11,443 nucleotides of DNA from an uncultured Eubacteriales bacterium (GCA_900548125.1 URJN01000044.1:1-11443); one strand, 5' to 3'. Counted from the stretch's first letter, positions 1-7,778 are shown. Program-made: numbers and translations. Notes: generated by a model not told the origin, from the sequence alone.

Positions 1-1330
1 CGAACAGGTTGCTTTGCCAAAGTTTTTGTGGATCCTGTTCAAATCCGTCCATGAAATAACGAATCATTTCTTCAGACTGCTGTTCGGTTCCGACAACCGG
101 CGATATCTCCGTTTGAATATTCACCCGAATCATATGCAGGCTCGGCGCACTTGCGCGAAGCCTGACGCCGAACCGACCGCTTTTTCCGATAATCTCAGGC
201 TCCTGAAGCGTCATTTCTTCAATTCTCGGCGAAACCAGACCATATCCTGTTTCTCGGACAGACTTAATGGCCGGCTCAACATATTCCTTTTTGGCGGCTA
301 CAAGCTCTCGAAGCAGAGAAAGCAGATGTGCATCACTTCGAATCTCTGTTCCGCACTGTTCTGCCAGAATTCGATTAAACAGTCCCTCCTCGAGCGTCAT
401 TTGCAAATTGGCATTTCCGTTTCCGTGATCAACATTCTTTTCCGTAACCGTTTCCAGATAAGGGTTTTCCTCAAGAGCCTGTGAAAAGCCCTGAATCTCT
501 CCAATTTTTAAACATGCGGGTGTGTTCTGTTTCAGACTGTCCAGCAGGCTTTTGACCAGCCAATGCTCCTCGTCCAATGCTCCAAGCCATTCCGGTGTCT
601 GTATGCTCATTTGTACAACCGGAAATTGCCCAAGCACCTGTTCCAACAGTCCGCGGATATCTTCTTCCTCCATTTGCTCCGCATTCATCGCAACGACCGG
701 AACGCCATAATCCGCTTCAAGCGTTTTGCGCAGACTCTGTGCTTTTGCAGATGCCGGATTCTGCGTATTCAACACGACTGCAAAGGGCTTTTCCAAGGTC
801 TTCAGTTCAGCAATCACCCTTGCTTCTGCCGGTACATATGATGCACGCGGCAGGTCGGTCACGCTTCCGTCTGTCGTAACAACCAGACCGATGGTCGAAT
901 GTTCACTGATGACCTTCTGCGTGCCGATTTCAGCGGCGCGTTCAAACGGCATTTCATCGTTTGACCACGGCGTACGAACCATGCGCGGCGTTTCTCCGTC
1001 CTGCGTCCCCAATGCTCCATCAACCAAATAACCTACGCTGTCAATCAATCTGAGCCGGACTCGATGGTCGGATGGCAAAGCAATTTCGACCGCTTCAGCG
1101 GGAATAAACGCCGGTTTCGTTGTCATGACCATTTTTCCGGAACCGCTTTGCGGCAAATCATCCTGCGCTCTTGCTCGGACATGTGCATTTTCAATCGCAG
1201 GAATGACCATCGTTTCCATCAGACGTTTGATAAACGTCGATTTGCCTGTCCGCACCGGACCGACAACACCAATGTATACGTCTCCCTGCGTTCTTTGAGC
1301 AATATCCTGATACAGATCGTATGCTTGCAT
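1..1330 (-). CDS. spoIVA: Stage IV sporulation protein A (spore coat ATPase), 3' end cut by window edge
   Basis: SpoIVA is the mother-cell ATPase that polymerises on the outer forespore membrane and forms the basement layer on which the spore coat is built. This conclusion comes from translating the minus strand from the ATG at 1328-1330; 443 codons are present and the frame stays open to the window edge. The known B. subtilis protein has 492 residues, so about 50 C-terminal residues are missing. A Walker A motif GPVRTGKST lies at residues 24-32. The paired threonines MTTKP (T70, T71) and the Walker B-like LIDSVGY (D97) fall where B. subtilis SpoIVA has its sensor threonines and catalytic aspartate. 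Further familiar stretches include RARAQDDLPQS, AAEIGTQKVI.EHSTIG and, near the window edge, EPEIIGKSGRFGVRLRASAPS. A GGGAGG ribosome binding site (1336-1341) precedes the start by 5 bases. The HtrA-like gene ends 60 bases upstream, with a sigma-E-like promoter between. Identification is near certain. Confidence 0.97.
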   Translation of the reverse strand, partial: MQAYDLYQDIAQRTQGDVYIGVVGPVRTGKSTFIKRLMETMVIPAIENAHVRARAQDDLPQSGSGKMVMTTKPAFIPAEAVEIALPSDHRVRLRLIDSVGYLVDGALGTQDGETPRMVRTPWSNDEMPFERAAEIGTQKVISEHSTIGLVVTTDGSVTDLPRASYVPAEARVIAELKTLEKPFAVVLNTQNPASAKAQSLRKTLEADYGVPVVAMNAEQMEEEDIRGLLEQVLGQFPVVQMSIQTPEWLGALDEEHWLVKSLLDSLKQNTPACLKIGEIQGFSQALEENPYLETVTEKNVDHGNGNANLQMTLEEGLFNRILAEQCGTEIRSDAHLLSLLRELVAAKKEYVEPAIKSVRETGYGLVSPRIEEMTLQEPEIIGKSGRFGVRLRASAPSLHMIRVNIQTEISPVVGTEQQSEEMIRYFMDGFEQDPQKLWQSNLF

Positions 1331-1354
1331 AACATCCCTCCCTGCCGTCATGCC

Positions 1355-1383
1355 AACGTATGCGCGGGAGAATGGCATTATAC
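1355..1383 (-). promoter_or_regulatory. Candidate sigma-E promoter for spoIVA
   Basis: Read on the minus strand, GTATAAT (1377-1383) is followed after 14 bases by CATACGTT (1355-1362). This resembles the sporulation sigma-E consensus, a -35 of roughly KMATATT and a -10 of CATACAnT separated by about 14 bases. The -35 has 5 of 7 matches including the ATA core, and the -10 has 6 of 8. It would start transcription about 18 bases before the spoIVA ribosome binding site region and lies wholly in the gap after the upstream gene. In B. subtilis spoIVA is known to be transcribed by sigma-E. The TATAAT within the -35 could instead be a sigma-A -10, but I see no matching -35 at the right distance. The assignment is an inference from the pattern. 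Confidence 0.5.
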
Positions 1384-1390
1384 CGCATTT

Positions 1391-2527
1391 TTACGTTCTT
1401 TCCTGCGGCAATTCGAGTGTTATAGGTATTTCCAGAATCTCACCGATTGGCACTTTGTCCTGAACCGTCAGATTCTCAATGCCGGGAATCCTGCATACTG
1501 TCAGCGTGATTTGTTCGCCTGCGGAACGAACAGCGATTCGATTGATTAAATCAGTATGCAGCATAATCCGCTCTCCATCCATTTTCAGTATGATATCATT
1601 CTGACACAGCCCGCCTTTTTGCGCAGGGCTGTCCTGTGATACCGACGTGACCAATACGCCCGCAGGAATCAGACCGTCGGTCGGTTCTTCACTCCCGCGC
1701 AGCGTAACCACGGAAATTCCCAATTTAGGGCGCGTTACCTTGCCGAATTGAATCAAGCTCTCGACGATTGGCTTAACGACATCTACCGGAATCGCCATCG
1801 CAATGCCTTCGATGCTCGCTGCATCCCTTACGCCATTTGAACTATATTTAAGCGACGGAATCCCAATCAGTTCACCTTTTGTATTAAAAAGTCCCGAATT
1901 AATTGCCGCATCCGTCTGCATCATTTTGACAATGGATGTTCCTTCCAATTCTCGGTTCAGTGCCGAAACAACGCCAATCGTTACCGTATCCGCGAATTGC
2001 TTTCCAAGCGGATTACCGATAACGATTGCCCAATCCCCGACCCGCACCTGCGATATGTCGCCCATCTTGACTGCCGGAAGATTAACATCCTCTGTCACCC
2101 TCAAAACCGCAAGATCCGTCAGCTCGTCATAGCCGACAATCTCCGCCTGTAAATATTGTCCATTGCTGAGTACCTGAACGTCATTTGCTCCCTCAATGAC
2201 ATGATAATTCGTCACAACATGCCCCTGTGTGGTAATCATCACGCCTGAGCCTGTCGCCTGCTCGATAACATCCGTTTGACCACTGATGATGCTGTATGTT
2301 CGCGCCCTATTGCTGACCCCGACAACACACGGCATCACAACATCAACCACATCAGCAAATGGACTTTGTATTCCCTCCAGGGTCTTCACATATTCGCCTT
2401 GCGCATATACGCTTTCGGCTCGCGCTTCACCTTTTCCCTCTTCCCGAACCATCATGGCTATTTCTGCTGCCAATACGATTCCCAATGCAGCCAACGCACT
2501 TTTCCGAATCCACTCTTTCTTTTTCAT
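1391..2527 (-). CDS. HtrA/DegP-like membrane-anchored S1C protein lacking the catalytic serine motif (probable pseudoprotease)
   Basis: This 378-residue protein has the HtrA layout: a short basic N-terminus, one hydrophobic segment at about residues 11-27 that should anchor it in the membrane, a trypsin-like domain at about 60-260, and a C-terminal PDZ domain at about 266-345. The histidine of the triad (H109 in TNYHVI) and the aspartate (D138 in ELTDLAVL) are present. The serine region is not normal. Where the family has QTDAAINPGNSGGPL, this protein reads QTDAAINSGLFNTKG, so about five residues around the nucleophile and oxyanion hole are gone. I checked these codons (1883-1897) and the frame is continuous on both sides. 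S211 remains but is displaced, so proteolysis is doubtful. The start is the ATG at 2527, with GAGGTGA at 2532-2538. The mutS2 terminator lies upstream, so the gene probably has its own promoter. It precedes spoIVA by 60 bases. The fold is certain; activity and substrate are unknown. Confidence 0.9.
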   Translation of the reverse strand: MKKKEWIRKSALAALGIVLAAEIAMMVREEGKGEARAESVYAQGEYVKTLEGIQSPFADVVDVVMPCVVGVSNRARTYSIISGQTDVIEQATGSGVMITTQGHVVTNYHVIEGANDVQVLSNGQYLQAEIVGYDELTDLAVLRVTEDVNLPAVKMGDISQVRVGDWAIVIGNPLGKQFADTVTIGVVSALNRELEGTSIVKMMQTDAAINSGLFNTKGELIGIPSLKYSSNGVRDAASIEGIAMAIPVDVVKPIVESLIQFGKVTRPKLGISVVTLRGSEEPTDGLIPAGVLVTSVSQDSPAQKGGLCQNDIILKMDGERIMLHTDLINRIAVRSAGEQITLTVCRIPGIENLTVQDKVPIGEILEIPITLELPQERT

Positions 2528-2617
2528 CCGCTCACCTCGGCTTTATTCTGTCCGAAATGTGCGCCATTTATGAAACGCTGTAGCTGTCTATGGTAAACGT
2601 CCGCTTACATTTCTGCC

Positions 2618-2634
2618 AAGGCTTGCAAAGCCTT
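2618..2634. repeat. Perfect 7-bp inverted repeat upstream of the HtrA-like gene
   Basis: AAGGCTT and AAGCCTT flank a 3-base centre. The dyad lies about 90 bases upstream of the HtrA-like start codon and about 30 bases beyond the mutS2 terminator. No U-tract follows it on either strand, so it is not an intrinsic terminator. It could be an operator or a leader hairpin in the transcript of the HtrA-like gene. The rest of the 135-base gap (2528-2662) holds no promoter I would defend. Confidence 0.4.
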
Positions 2635-2662
2635 TAGCTTTATTCCAACAGTTTTCAACATT

Positions 2663-2696
2663 TCAAAAAGAGCATCCTGCACGTATGCAAGATGCC
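2663..2696 (-). terminator. Intrinsic terminator after mutS2
   Basis: On the minus strand, GCATC and TGCA arms separated by one mismatch form a stem with a 4-base loop (2672-2695), read as GCATCTTGCATACGTGCAGG then ATGC. It is followed at once by TCTTTTTG (2664-2671). It starts a few bases after the mutS2 stop codon at 2703. This is a standard hairpin and U-tract, and it marks the end of the operon that starts upstream of dtd. Confidence 0.85.
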
Positions 2697-2702
2697 CCGC
2701 TT

Positions 2703-5075
2703 TTATCTGAGTGTAACGATTGTCACACCTGTCTCGCCTTCACCGTACCTGCCCAAGCGGAAGCTGCTGACACAAGGATGTCTGCGCAGACAATCCTGAA
2801 TGCCCGCCCGCAGTATGCCGGTTCCATTGCCATGGATGATGCTGACCTCATTGAGGGATGAGAGCATCGCATCGTCGATGAACTTCTCAACCTCCGGTAT
2901 CGCCTCATCCAGTGCCATGCCGCGAACATCAAGTTCCTGCCTGACCGCGCGTGTCGTAATATCAACCCGCGATTCGCGCATGGATTTTTTGCGTTCGAGC
3001 TTCTTCTGCTCCTTTTTGACGAGTTGCTGCGTTGCTGTCAGTGTGCGCAAATCCGACAGCGGCGCACGCATCTTCATCATGCCAACCTTCAGCTGCACAT
3101 AACCTTTGTTGTCCGCAGGCGCAACGATGGTCGCATCCACATCCATTGATGCAATATGTACCATGTCGCCGACCTTTACCGCTTTCGGAATCTCGCCACC
3201 GACTTCTTTCTTCTCCGCCAGCGCGTCCTGCGCCTGCTCCATCTGCTTTTTGACCTTCTGAATCTCGTGTTCCTGCGCACCGCCTGCCTTCTTCATAGCA
3301 CGCAGCTCTGCAATCATCGCTTCGGATTCTCGTCTGGCGTTATCAACAATGCGCTTTGCTTCGTCCTTCGCCTTGCGAATCGCCCGATCACGCTGATCCT
3401 CGAGCTTTTTGCGCTCCGCTTCTGCCTGATCGCGGATGGAAATCATTTCATTGCGTGCTTCCTCCGCTAGTTTGCGTTCTTTTTCCGCAATCTGACGATG
3501 ATATTCAGCATTGGCGATTACGTCTTCAAAACGTACCTGCTCCTTGGAAAGCAATTCTTTCGCTTTTCCGATGATGAATTCAGGCAATCCAAGCTTTCGC
3601 GATATCTCAAAGGCGTTGGACTTTCCGGGAATTCCGATTGACAGACGGTAGGTCGGTCTGAGTGTCGATACGTCAAATTCAACCGATGCGTTTTCGACAT
3701 TCTGAGTCGTCAGTGCGTATTCCTTCAGTTCGCTGTAATGCGTCGTCGCAACCGTCCGGGTATGCATATCCAGCAGCGTGGAAAGCACCGCCTGTGCCAG
3801 CGCCGCGCCTTCTGTCGGGTCGGTTCCTGCGCCAAGCTCATCAAAAAGCACAAGCGAATCCGGTGTCACTTCCTGCAAAATGGAAACAATATTGGTAATA
3901 TGTCCGGAGAACGTGGAAAGCGACTGTTCAATGGACTGCTCGTCGCCAATATCGGCAAATACATCGTCAAAAACAGCCAGCTCTGTGCCATAATCAGCGG
4001 GAACTTGCAGACCCGATTGCGCCATCAGTGTAAACAGACCGGTAGTCTTTAATGTAACCGTCTTACCGCCCGTATTGGGTCCGGTAATAATCAGCGTTGT
4101 AAAATCCGTTCCCAGTCGGATATCCAACGGAACAACCTTTTGCGGATCAATCAGCGGATGCCGTCCGCGAACGATATTCACCCGTCCTTCATCGTTAATC
4201 TTCGGCATACAACCGTTCATCTGCCGCGCAAGCGATGCTTTGGCAAACGCAAAATCCAGCTGAGCAAGAATCGCCAGGTTATCCGCAATCGCATCAGCTT
4301 CCGGCGCAATCTGTGCTGAGAGCATTCTCAATATCCGCTCAATCTCCGCTTTTTCCGCGGAAATCAACTGCTTGAGTTCATTGCCAATCTCAACGACAGA
4401 CATCGGCTCGATAAAAACCGTCGCGCCGGTGGAGGACTGGTCATGCACGATACCCGGTACCATCGACCGATATTCCTGACGAACCGGAAGCACATAGCGA
4501 TCCGCACGCATGGTGATGATGGCATCCTGTAGATACTTCTGAAAATTGGGATTATGAATCATCCCATTGAGCCGCTCACGCACACGCTCGTTGCATGCAC
4601 GCATCTTGCGGCGAATCTGGAACAATTCATTGCTCGCACGATCTGCAATCTCATCCTCACTGATGATTGCATCTGATATCGCCTGTTCAATCGTCTTAAA
4701 CGTTGATAGACGGGAAGCATTCGCGCTCATCAGCGGCGTATCTGTTTTGTCTGTCACGATGGCTTCACGCGCAGCGCGCGATGCACGAAGGCAAGCGCCC
4801 ACATCCATCAACGCCCGCGGAGACAGAGACGAACCAATCTGCGCCAAATGCAGCGCAGTGCGCACATCCGTGAATGGTATCATCGGCGTTCCGCCCAGAT
4901 ACGACAGCAGGCTGTGCGCTTCCTCCGTTTCCTGCTGCATACGCCGAACATCTTCAATTTGGCTGGACGGCGTTAATCCATCGCACAGAGCCTGTCCCAT
5001 ATCGGAGACACAATACTGCGCCAGCTGAGAACGGATTTTTGTAAACTCAAGCACACGCAGAGATCTTTCATTCAT
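2703..5075 (-). CDS. mutS2: Endonuclease/ribosome-rescue ATPase MutS2
   Basis: MutS2 is a MutS-like ABC ATPase without the mismatch-reading domain. In the family it has been linked to suppressing recombination and, in B. subtilis, to sensing and splitting collided ribosomes. At 790 residues it has the usual length. The N-terminal core and clamp helices (about 1-290) are followed by the ATPase: Walker A GPNTGGKT at 332-339, the DEQSIEQSLSTFSGH signature at 378-392, Walker B LVLFDELGAGTDP at 408-420, and the THYSELK segment near 445. A long charged coiled coil spans about 510-625, then a small KOW-like beta domain at about 632-676. The C-terminal Smr nuclease domain (about 714-790) carries LDVRG at 715-719 and HGNGTG at 748-753. 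All key residues look intact. The ATG at 5075 has AGGAG at 5083-5087 and follows the U32 stop by 12 bases, so the two genes are co-transcribed. It is the last gene before the terminator. Confidence 0.97.
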   Translation of the reverse strand: MNERSLRVLEFTKIRSQLAQYCVSDMGQALCDGLTPSSQIEDVRRMQQETEEAHSLLSYLGGTPMIPFTDVRTALHLAQIGSSLSPRALMDVGACLRASRAAREAIVTDKTDTPLMSANASRLSTFKTIEQAISDAIISEDEIADRASNELFQIRRKMRACNERVRERLNGMIHNPNFQKYLQDAIITMRADRYVLPVRQEYRSMVPGIVHDQSSTGATVFIEPMSVVEIGNELKQLISAEKAEIERILRMLSAQIAPEADAIADNLAILAQLDFAFAKASLARQMNGCMPKINDEGRVNIVRGRHPLIDPQKVVPLDIRLGTDFTTLIITGPNTGGKTVTLKTTGLFTLMAQSGLQVPADYGTELAVFDDVFADIGDEQSIEQSLSTFSGHITNIVSILQEVTPDSLVLFDELGAGTDPTEGAALAQAVLSTLLDMHTRTVATTHYSELKEYALTTQNVENASVEFDVSTLRPTYRLSIGIPGKSNAFEISRKLGLPEFIIGKAKELLSKEQVRFEDVIANAEYHRQIAEKERKLAEEARNEMISIRDQAEAERKKLEDQRDRAIRKAKDEAKRIVDNARRESEAMIAELRAMKKAGGAQEHEIQKVKKQMEQAQDALAEKKEVGGEIPKAVKVGDMVHIASMDVDATIVAPADNKGYVQLKVGMMKMRAPLSDLRTLTATQQLVKKEQKKLERKKSMRESRVDITTRAVRQELDVRGMALDEAIPEVEKFIDDAMLSSLNEVSIIHGNGTGILRAGIQDCLRRHPCVSSFRLGRYGEGETGVTIVTLR

Positions 5076-5087
5076 TCAGGTACTCCT

Positions 5088-7433
5088 TTATTCCACGCCG
5101 CGCATCAGCTGACCAGCCGTCGAAGACGCGGCAGCTTCACGCACAGCCTTTCCCTTTTCCAAAATGCTTCGGTAAGAAGTCACGATTTCCTTTTGTTCCG
5201 TCAGGCTTTCATCTGTAAATGCCAATCGAAGCGACATGCCCGTATCATGCAGCTTCTGCGCATATTTCGCCATGTCTGTCGTCACGCTGTTGTACAGCCT
5301 CAAAACACACCCATGCTCCATTTTGAGCCGACGGAGCGGAAAACGATAGCCCTTTCTGTCGGTATACGTCGCGGGGCATCCGCCCAGCTTCGCGCAGGCG
5401 TCACATCTGTCGTCCTGACGTTCATCACCGTTGCGCGTTCTTCTCGGACAATGATTCAGGAGCATCAGCTGTGTCCTTCCGTAAACCTCCATCACATAGT
5501 TTCCGCCGTTGCGGTACAAATCACGAAGTTCCTTCAGGTTCAATTCGCACGACGCAGTTAAACGCTGTGCCCCCAGTGCCGTAAAGAACTTTGCACACTC
5601 CGCATTCATCACATTCAATCCCTGTCCACCCCAAACCGGAACAGGCCACTTCAGCTCAAACTGACCCGGATTGTTTGCCACGACGCCGCTCAGCCTCGCT
5701 GTATTTTTGCATACCCATTCATATAGATGCGCAAGCTCATCACTGTGCAAAACCGCAGGCAGAACCAGCACAGGCTGGACGTCCGAATTATCATCAAGTG
5801 CCCGCGTAAGCTCTTTCTCCCTGTAAACCTGCGGCTGCCATTCAAAAACATCCGCACCGCATGCCATCAAATCTTTTGCCGCGCTCAAATTCTCACTCTG
5901 CACAATCAACAGTTTTTCCTGCGCAGGCAAGCTGCATACGGCACAAACCGACCGACCGTTTGTTTGCTTCGGCGCAATGCGTGCCAAACGAATCTGCTCC
6001 AGCGACTCCCTTCTCAAACTGTTCAGCATCCCCGCCGTCATAAACGCATTCCTGCTCTCAAGCGTAAAGCTGTTCAGGCTATACGGCGTTCCGCCCAGCT
6101 TGCCGAGCTGCTTTTTTGCCGCTTCTGCATCCAATGCGCGTTGCTGAGCGGCATCAACCGGTGTTTCGCCCTTTACGCTGATGCTGTGTCCGTTATCATC
6201 GCAAACCGTCAATATGGGCAATTCATCCGGCATCGCATACAAGTGCATATCGAGCGGAACCTGTACATTCTCTTTGCCCATGATTTCGCGGATTTCTTTC
6301 ATCTGTTTCGCATCTGTCAGGCGATAGACCTCGTCCCCAACCTTGACCTGCCTGTCCGCAATACGAACCGTCGCCTCCATTCCGGCAGGCGTATCCTTAC
6401 CGGAATAGGTGAAATCCGCTTCTTTTCCGCCACGCGCCTGCAAGCCATCGCCGTTATTCAGGTTCTTAGTCAATAGAACCTGTGCCAGCGGCCCCCGCAT
6501 GGACATAATTTTTCCAACCTGTACGCCCCAATGATTCGGTCTTTGCCAGCTCATCAATGCAGCGTTGCTCTTTTCCAGAGCATAGCCTTCCGTAAACCCG
6601 CCGCGATTAAAAACCTGACGCAGACCTTCAAGGGTCTCTTCATCTGGATGATACGAAACATGTGCTTCCGCAGCATCCAAAGCCTCACGATAAGCGCGAG
6701 TAATAACGCCGACGTACTCCGGACGCTTCATTCGGCCTTCGAGCTTAAATGAATACACACCGGCATCCCGAAGCTCCGGCAATCTGTCAATCAACATCAA
6801 ATCCTTCGTTGAAAGCAGATAACCGTTCGTTCCGTCGTCTAGCGAATACGGAAGCCGACAGGGCTGCGCACAACGTCCGCGATTTCCACTGCGTCCGCCA
6901 ATCATGCTCGAAAACAGGCATTGTCCGGAAACCGCGACGCACAACGCTCCATGCGCAAATGCTTCAACCTCAACACCCGTATCCGCCATCTTCCGCAATT
7001 CCTCAAGCGAACACTCTCTAGCTGGAACGACACGTGCGAAACCCATTTTCTGCATGAGTCTTGCGCCCTGTGCATTATTGATGGTCATCTGCGTGCTGGC
7101 ATGCAGCACAAGCTGCGGAAAACGCATTTGCGCGATTCTCGCCACGCCCATGTCCTGAACCAGTACAGCGTCCACATTCACATCGCCCAGCAGCTCCAAC
7201 ACATCACAGAGATCATCCGTTTCGCACTGCTTGACCAGCGTATTGACCGTCACATAAATTTTCCGCCCGCGCTCATGCGCATACTCGACTGCTTCGCGCA
7301 AGCCATCCGCATCGAAATTTCCCGCATAACTGCGTGCACCGAAGGCAGTATATCCCAAATAAACAGCGTCTGCGCCGCACGAAATCGCGGCAACAAGTGC
7401 TTCCCGATTGCCCGCAGGCGAAAGCAGCTCCAT
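5088..7433 (-). CDS. U32-family protein with DUF3656-type extension (RlhA-like, annotated as U32 peptidase/collagenase)
   Basis: The 781-residue product belongs to the U32 family. The U32 signature is at residues 157-174 (EAFAHGALC...GQCLFSS). Four cysteines, C165, C172, C188 and C192, lie where characterised members such as UbiU and UbiV bind an iron-sulfur cluster. The N-terminal TIM-barrel-like part begins MELLSPAGN. The length and later domains resemble E. coli RlhA, which hydroxylates C2501 of 23S rRNA, and its DUF3656 relatives. An RNA-modifying role is therefore as likely as proteolysis, but I cannot tell which. A second cysteine group, C662, C677, C680 and C686, lies near the C-terminus. 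The ATG at 7433 was chosen because GGAGG (7441-7445) precedes it by 7 bases. An upstream in-frame GTG at 7478 has no ribosome binding site and would place a terminator-like hairpin inside the coding sequence. mutS2 follows after 12 bases. Confidence 0.9.
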   Translation of the reverse strand: MELLSPAGNREALVAAISCGADAVYLGYTAFGARSYAGNFDADGLREAVEYAHERGRKIYVTVNTLVKQCETDDLCDVLELLGDVNVDAVLVQDMGVARIAQMRFPQLVLHASTQMTINNAQGARLMQKMGFARVVPARECSLEELRKMADTGVEVEAFAHGALCVAVSGQCLFSSMIGGRSGNRGRCAQPCRLPYSLDDGTNGYLLSTKDLMLIDRLPELRDAGVYSFKLEGRMKRPEYVGVITRAYREALDAAEAHVSYHPDEETLEGLRQVFNRGGFTEGYALEKSNAALMSWQRPNHWGVQVGKIMSMRGPLAQVLLTKNLNNGDGLQARGGKEADFTYSGKDTPAGMEATVRIADRQVKVGDEVYRLTDAKQMKEIREIMGKENVQVPLDMHLYAMPDELPILTVCDDNGHSISVKGETPVDAAQQRALDAEAAKKQLGKLGGTPYSLNSFTLESRNAFMTAGMLNSLRRESLEQIRLARIAPKQTNGRSVCAVCSLPAQEKLLIVQSENLSAAKDLMACGADVFEWQPQVYREKELTRALDDNSDVQPVLVLPAVLHSDELAHLYEWVCKNTARLSGVVANNPGQFELKWPVPVWGGQGLNVMNAECAKFFTALGAQRLTASCELNLKELRDLYRNGGNYVMEVYGRTQLMLLNHCPRRTRNGDERQDDRCDACAKLGGCPATYTDRKGYRFPLRRLKMEHGCVLRLYNSVTTDMAKYAQKLHDTGMSLRLAFTDESLTEQKEIVTSYRSILEKGKAVREAAASSTAGQLMRGVE

Positions 7434-7440
7434 CCGTTTT

Positions 7441-7445
7441 CCTCC
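7441..7445 (-). promoter_or_regulatory. Ribosome binding site that fixes the U32 start
   Basis: CGGAGGAAAACGG precedes the ATG at 7433, giving a GGAGG core with a 7-base spacer. It lies directly after the five T's of the hairpin at 7447-7484, so folding or termination there could limit access to this site. Confidence 0.85.
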
Positions 7446-7446
7446 G

Positions 7447-7484
7447 AAAAAGGCGGCGCAGGGCATTTGTCCCCTCACGCCGCC
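7447..7484 (-). terminator. Terminator-like hairpin (possible attenuator) between zapA and the U32 gene
   Basis: On the minus strand, GGCGGCG (7478-7484) pairs perfectly with CGCCGCC (7452-7458). Two G-U pairs, a bulged A and three further G-C pairs extend the stem to a loop of about 8 bases. TTTTT follows immediately (7447-7451), and then the U32 ribosome binding site. The hairpin is stronger than many intrinsic terminators but the U-tract is short. No promoter fits between it and the U32 gene, and I see none convincing inside zapA. Partial termination that lowers U32 and mutS2 expression is the simplest reading. Full termination would require an internal promoter I have not found. Confidence 0.65.
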
Positions 7485-7490
7485 GCTGAA

Positions 7491-7763
7491 TCATTCTATT
7501 TCCGTTTGAGTATCCTTTTGATTTTTGTCGGCAAGCTCTCGGCGCAGTCGATTGACCTCGTCCTGCGCAGTAAAAAGCTCGTCGGCAAGCGTCATCGCCG
7601 TTAAGACCGGAAGCATCCCTTCGCCCGCGCGAGTGAGGATAGAAAGCTCTCTCATTCTTCTATCCACATAGCGGGCAAGACGCTGCACTTTTTCCGACGG
7701 CTGATCAGTCACCATCGTGTAATCGTGTCCCATCAAGTGAACAACTACTTTGTTTTTGTTCAC
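7491..7763 (-). CDS. zapA: Cell division protein ZapA
   Basis: ZapA is a small cytoplasmic protein that binds FtsZ and promotes bundling of Z-ring filaments. The 90-residue product has the family shape: an N-terminal beta hairpin (VVVHLMGHDYTMVTD, about 6-20), the SEKVQRLARYVDRRMREL segment (23-40), and a C-terminal helix with LTAMTLADELF at 54-64 that should form a coiled coil to about residue 82. The start is a GTG at 7761-7763, with GGAGG at 7771-7775 and a 6-base spacer. The cyclophilin stop codon lies 15 bases upstream. The order zapA, U32 protein, mutS2 is a familiar clostridial arrangement and supports the call. A hairpin with a U-tract follows the stop codon. Confidence 0.93.
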   Translation of the reverse strand: MNKNKVVVHLMGHDYTMVTDQPSEKVQRLARYVDRRMRELSILTRAGEGMLPVLTAMTLADELFTAQDEVNRLRRELADKNQKDTQTEIE

Positions 7764-7778
7764 AGCAAGCCTCCGTTT

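Noticed and set aside
14..484. Plus-strand frames at the left edge (14-484, 726-1031, 1064-1549)
   Set aside because: They are antisense to spoIVA, whose minus-strand frame is open through the edge and has clear homology, or, for 1064-1549, run on into the 3' end of the HtrA-like gene.
2528..2662. Weak promoter candidates for the HtrA-like gene (TTGAAA with AATAAA at 16 bases; a CATAAATG sigma-E-like box)
   Set aside because: The first overlaps the mutS2 terminator and has a poor -10; the second lacks a good -35. Neither is strong enough to annotate.
7434..7478. Fifteen-residue N-terminal extension of the U32 protein from a GTG at 7478
   Set aside because: There is no ribosome binding site before the GTG, the stretch covers the terminator-like hairpin, and a strong GGAGG site precedes the ATG at 7433, where homology begins.
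7491..7763. Possible internal promoter in zapA for the U32 and mutS2 genes (TTGCCG with GATACT)
   Set aside because: The spacing is about 14 bases, too short for a sigma-A promoter, and both boxes are weak.
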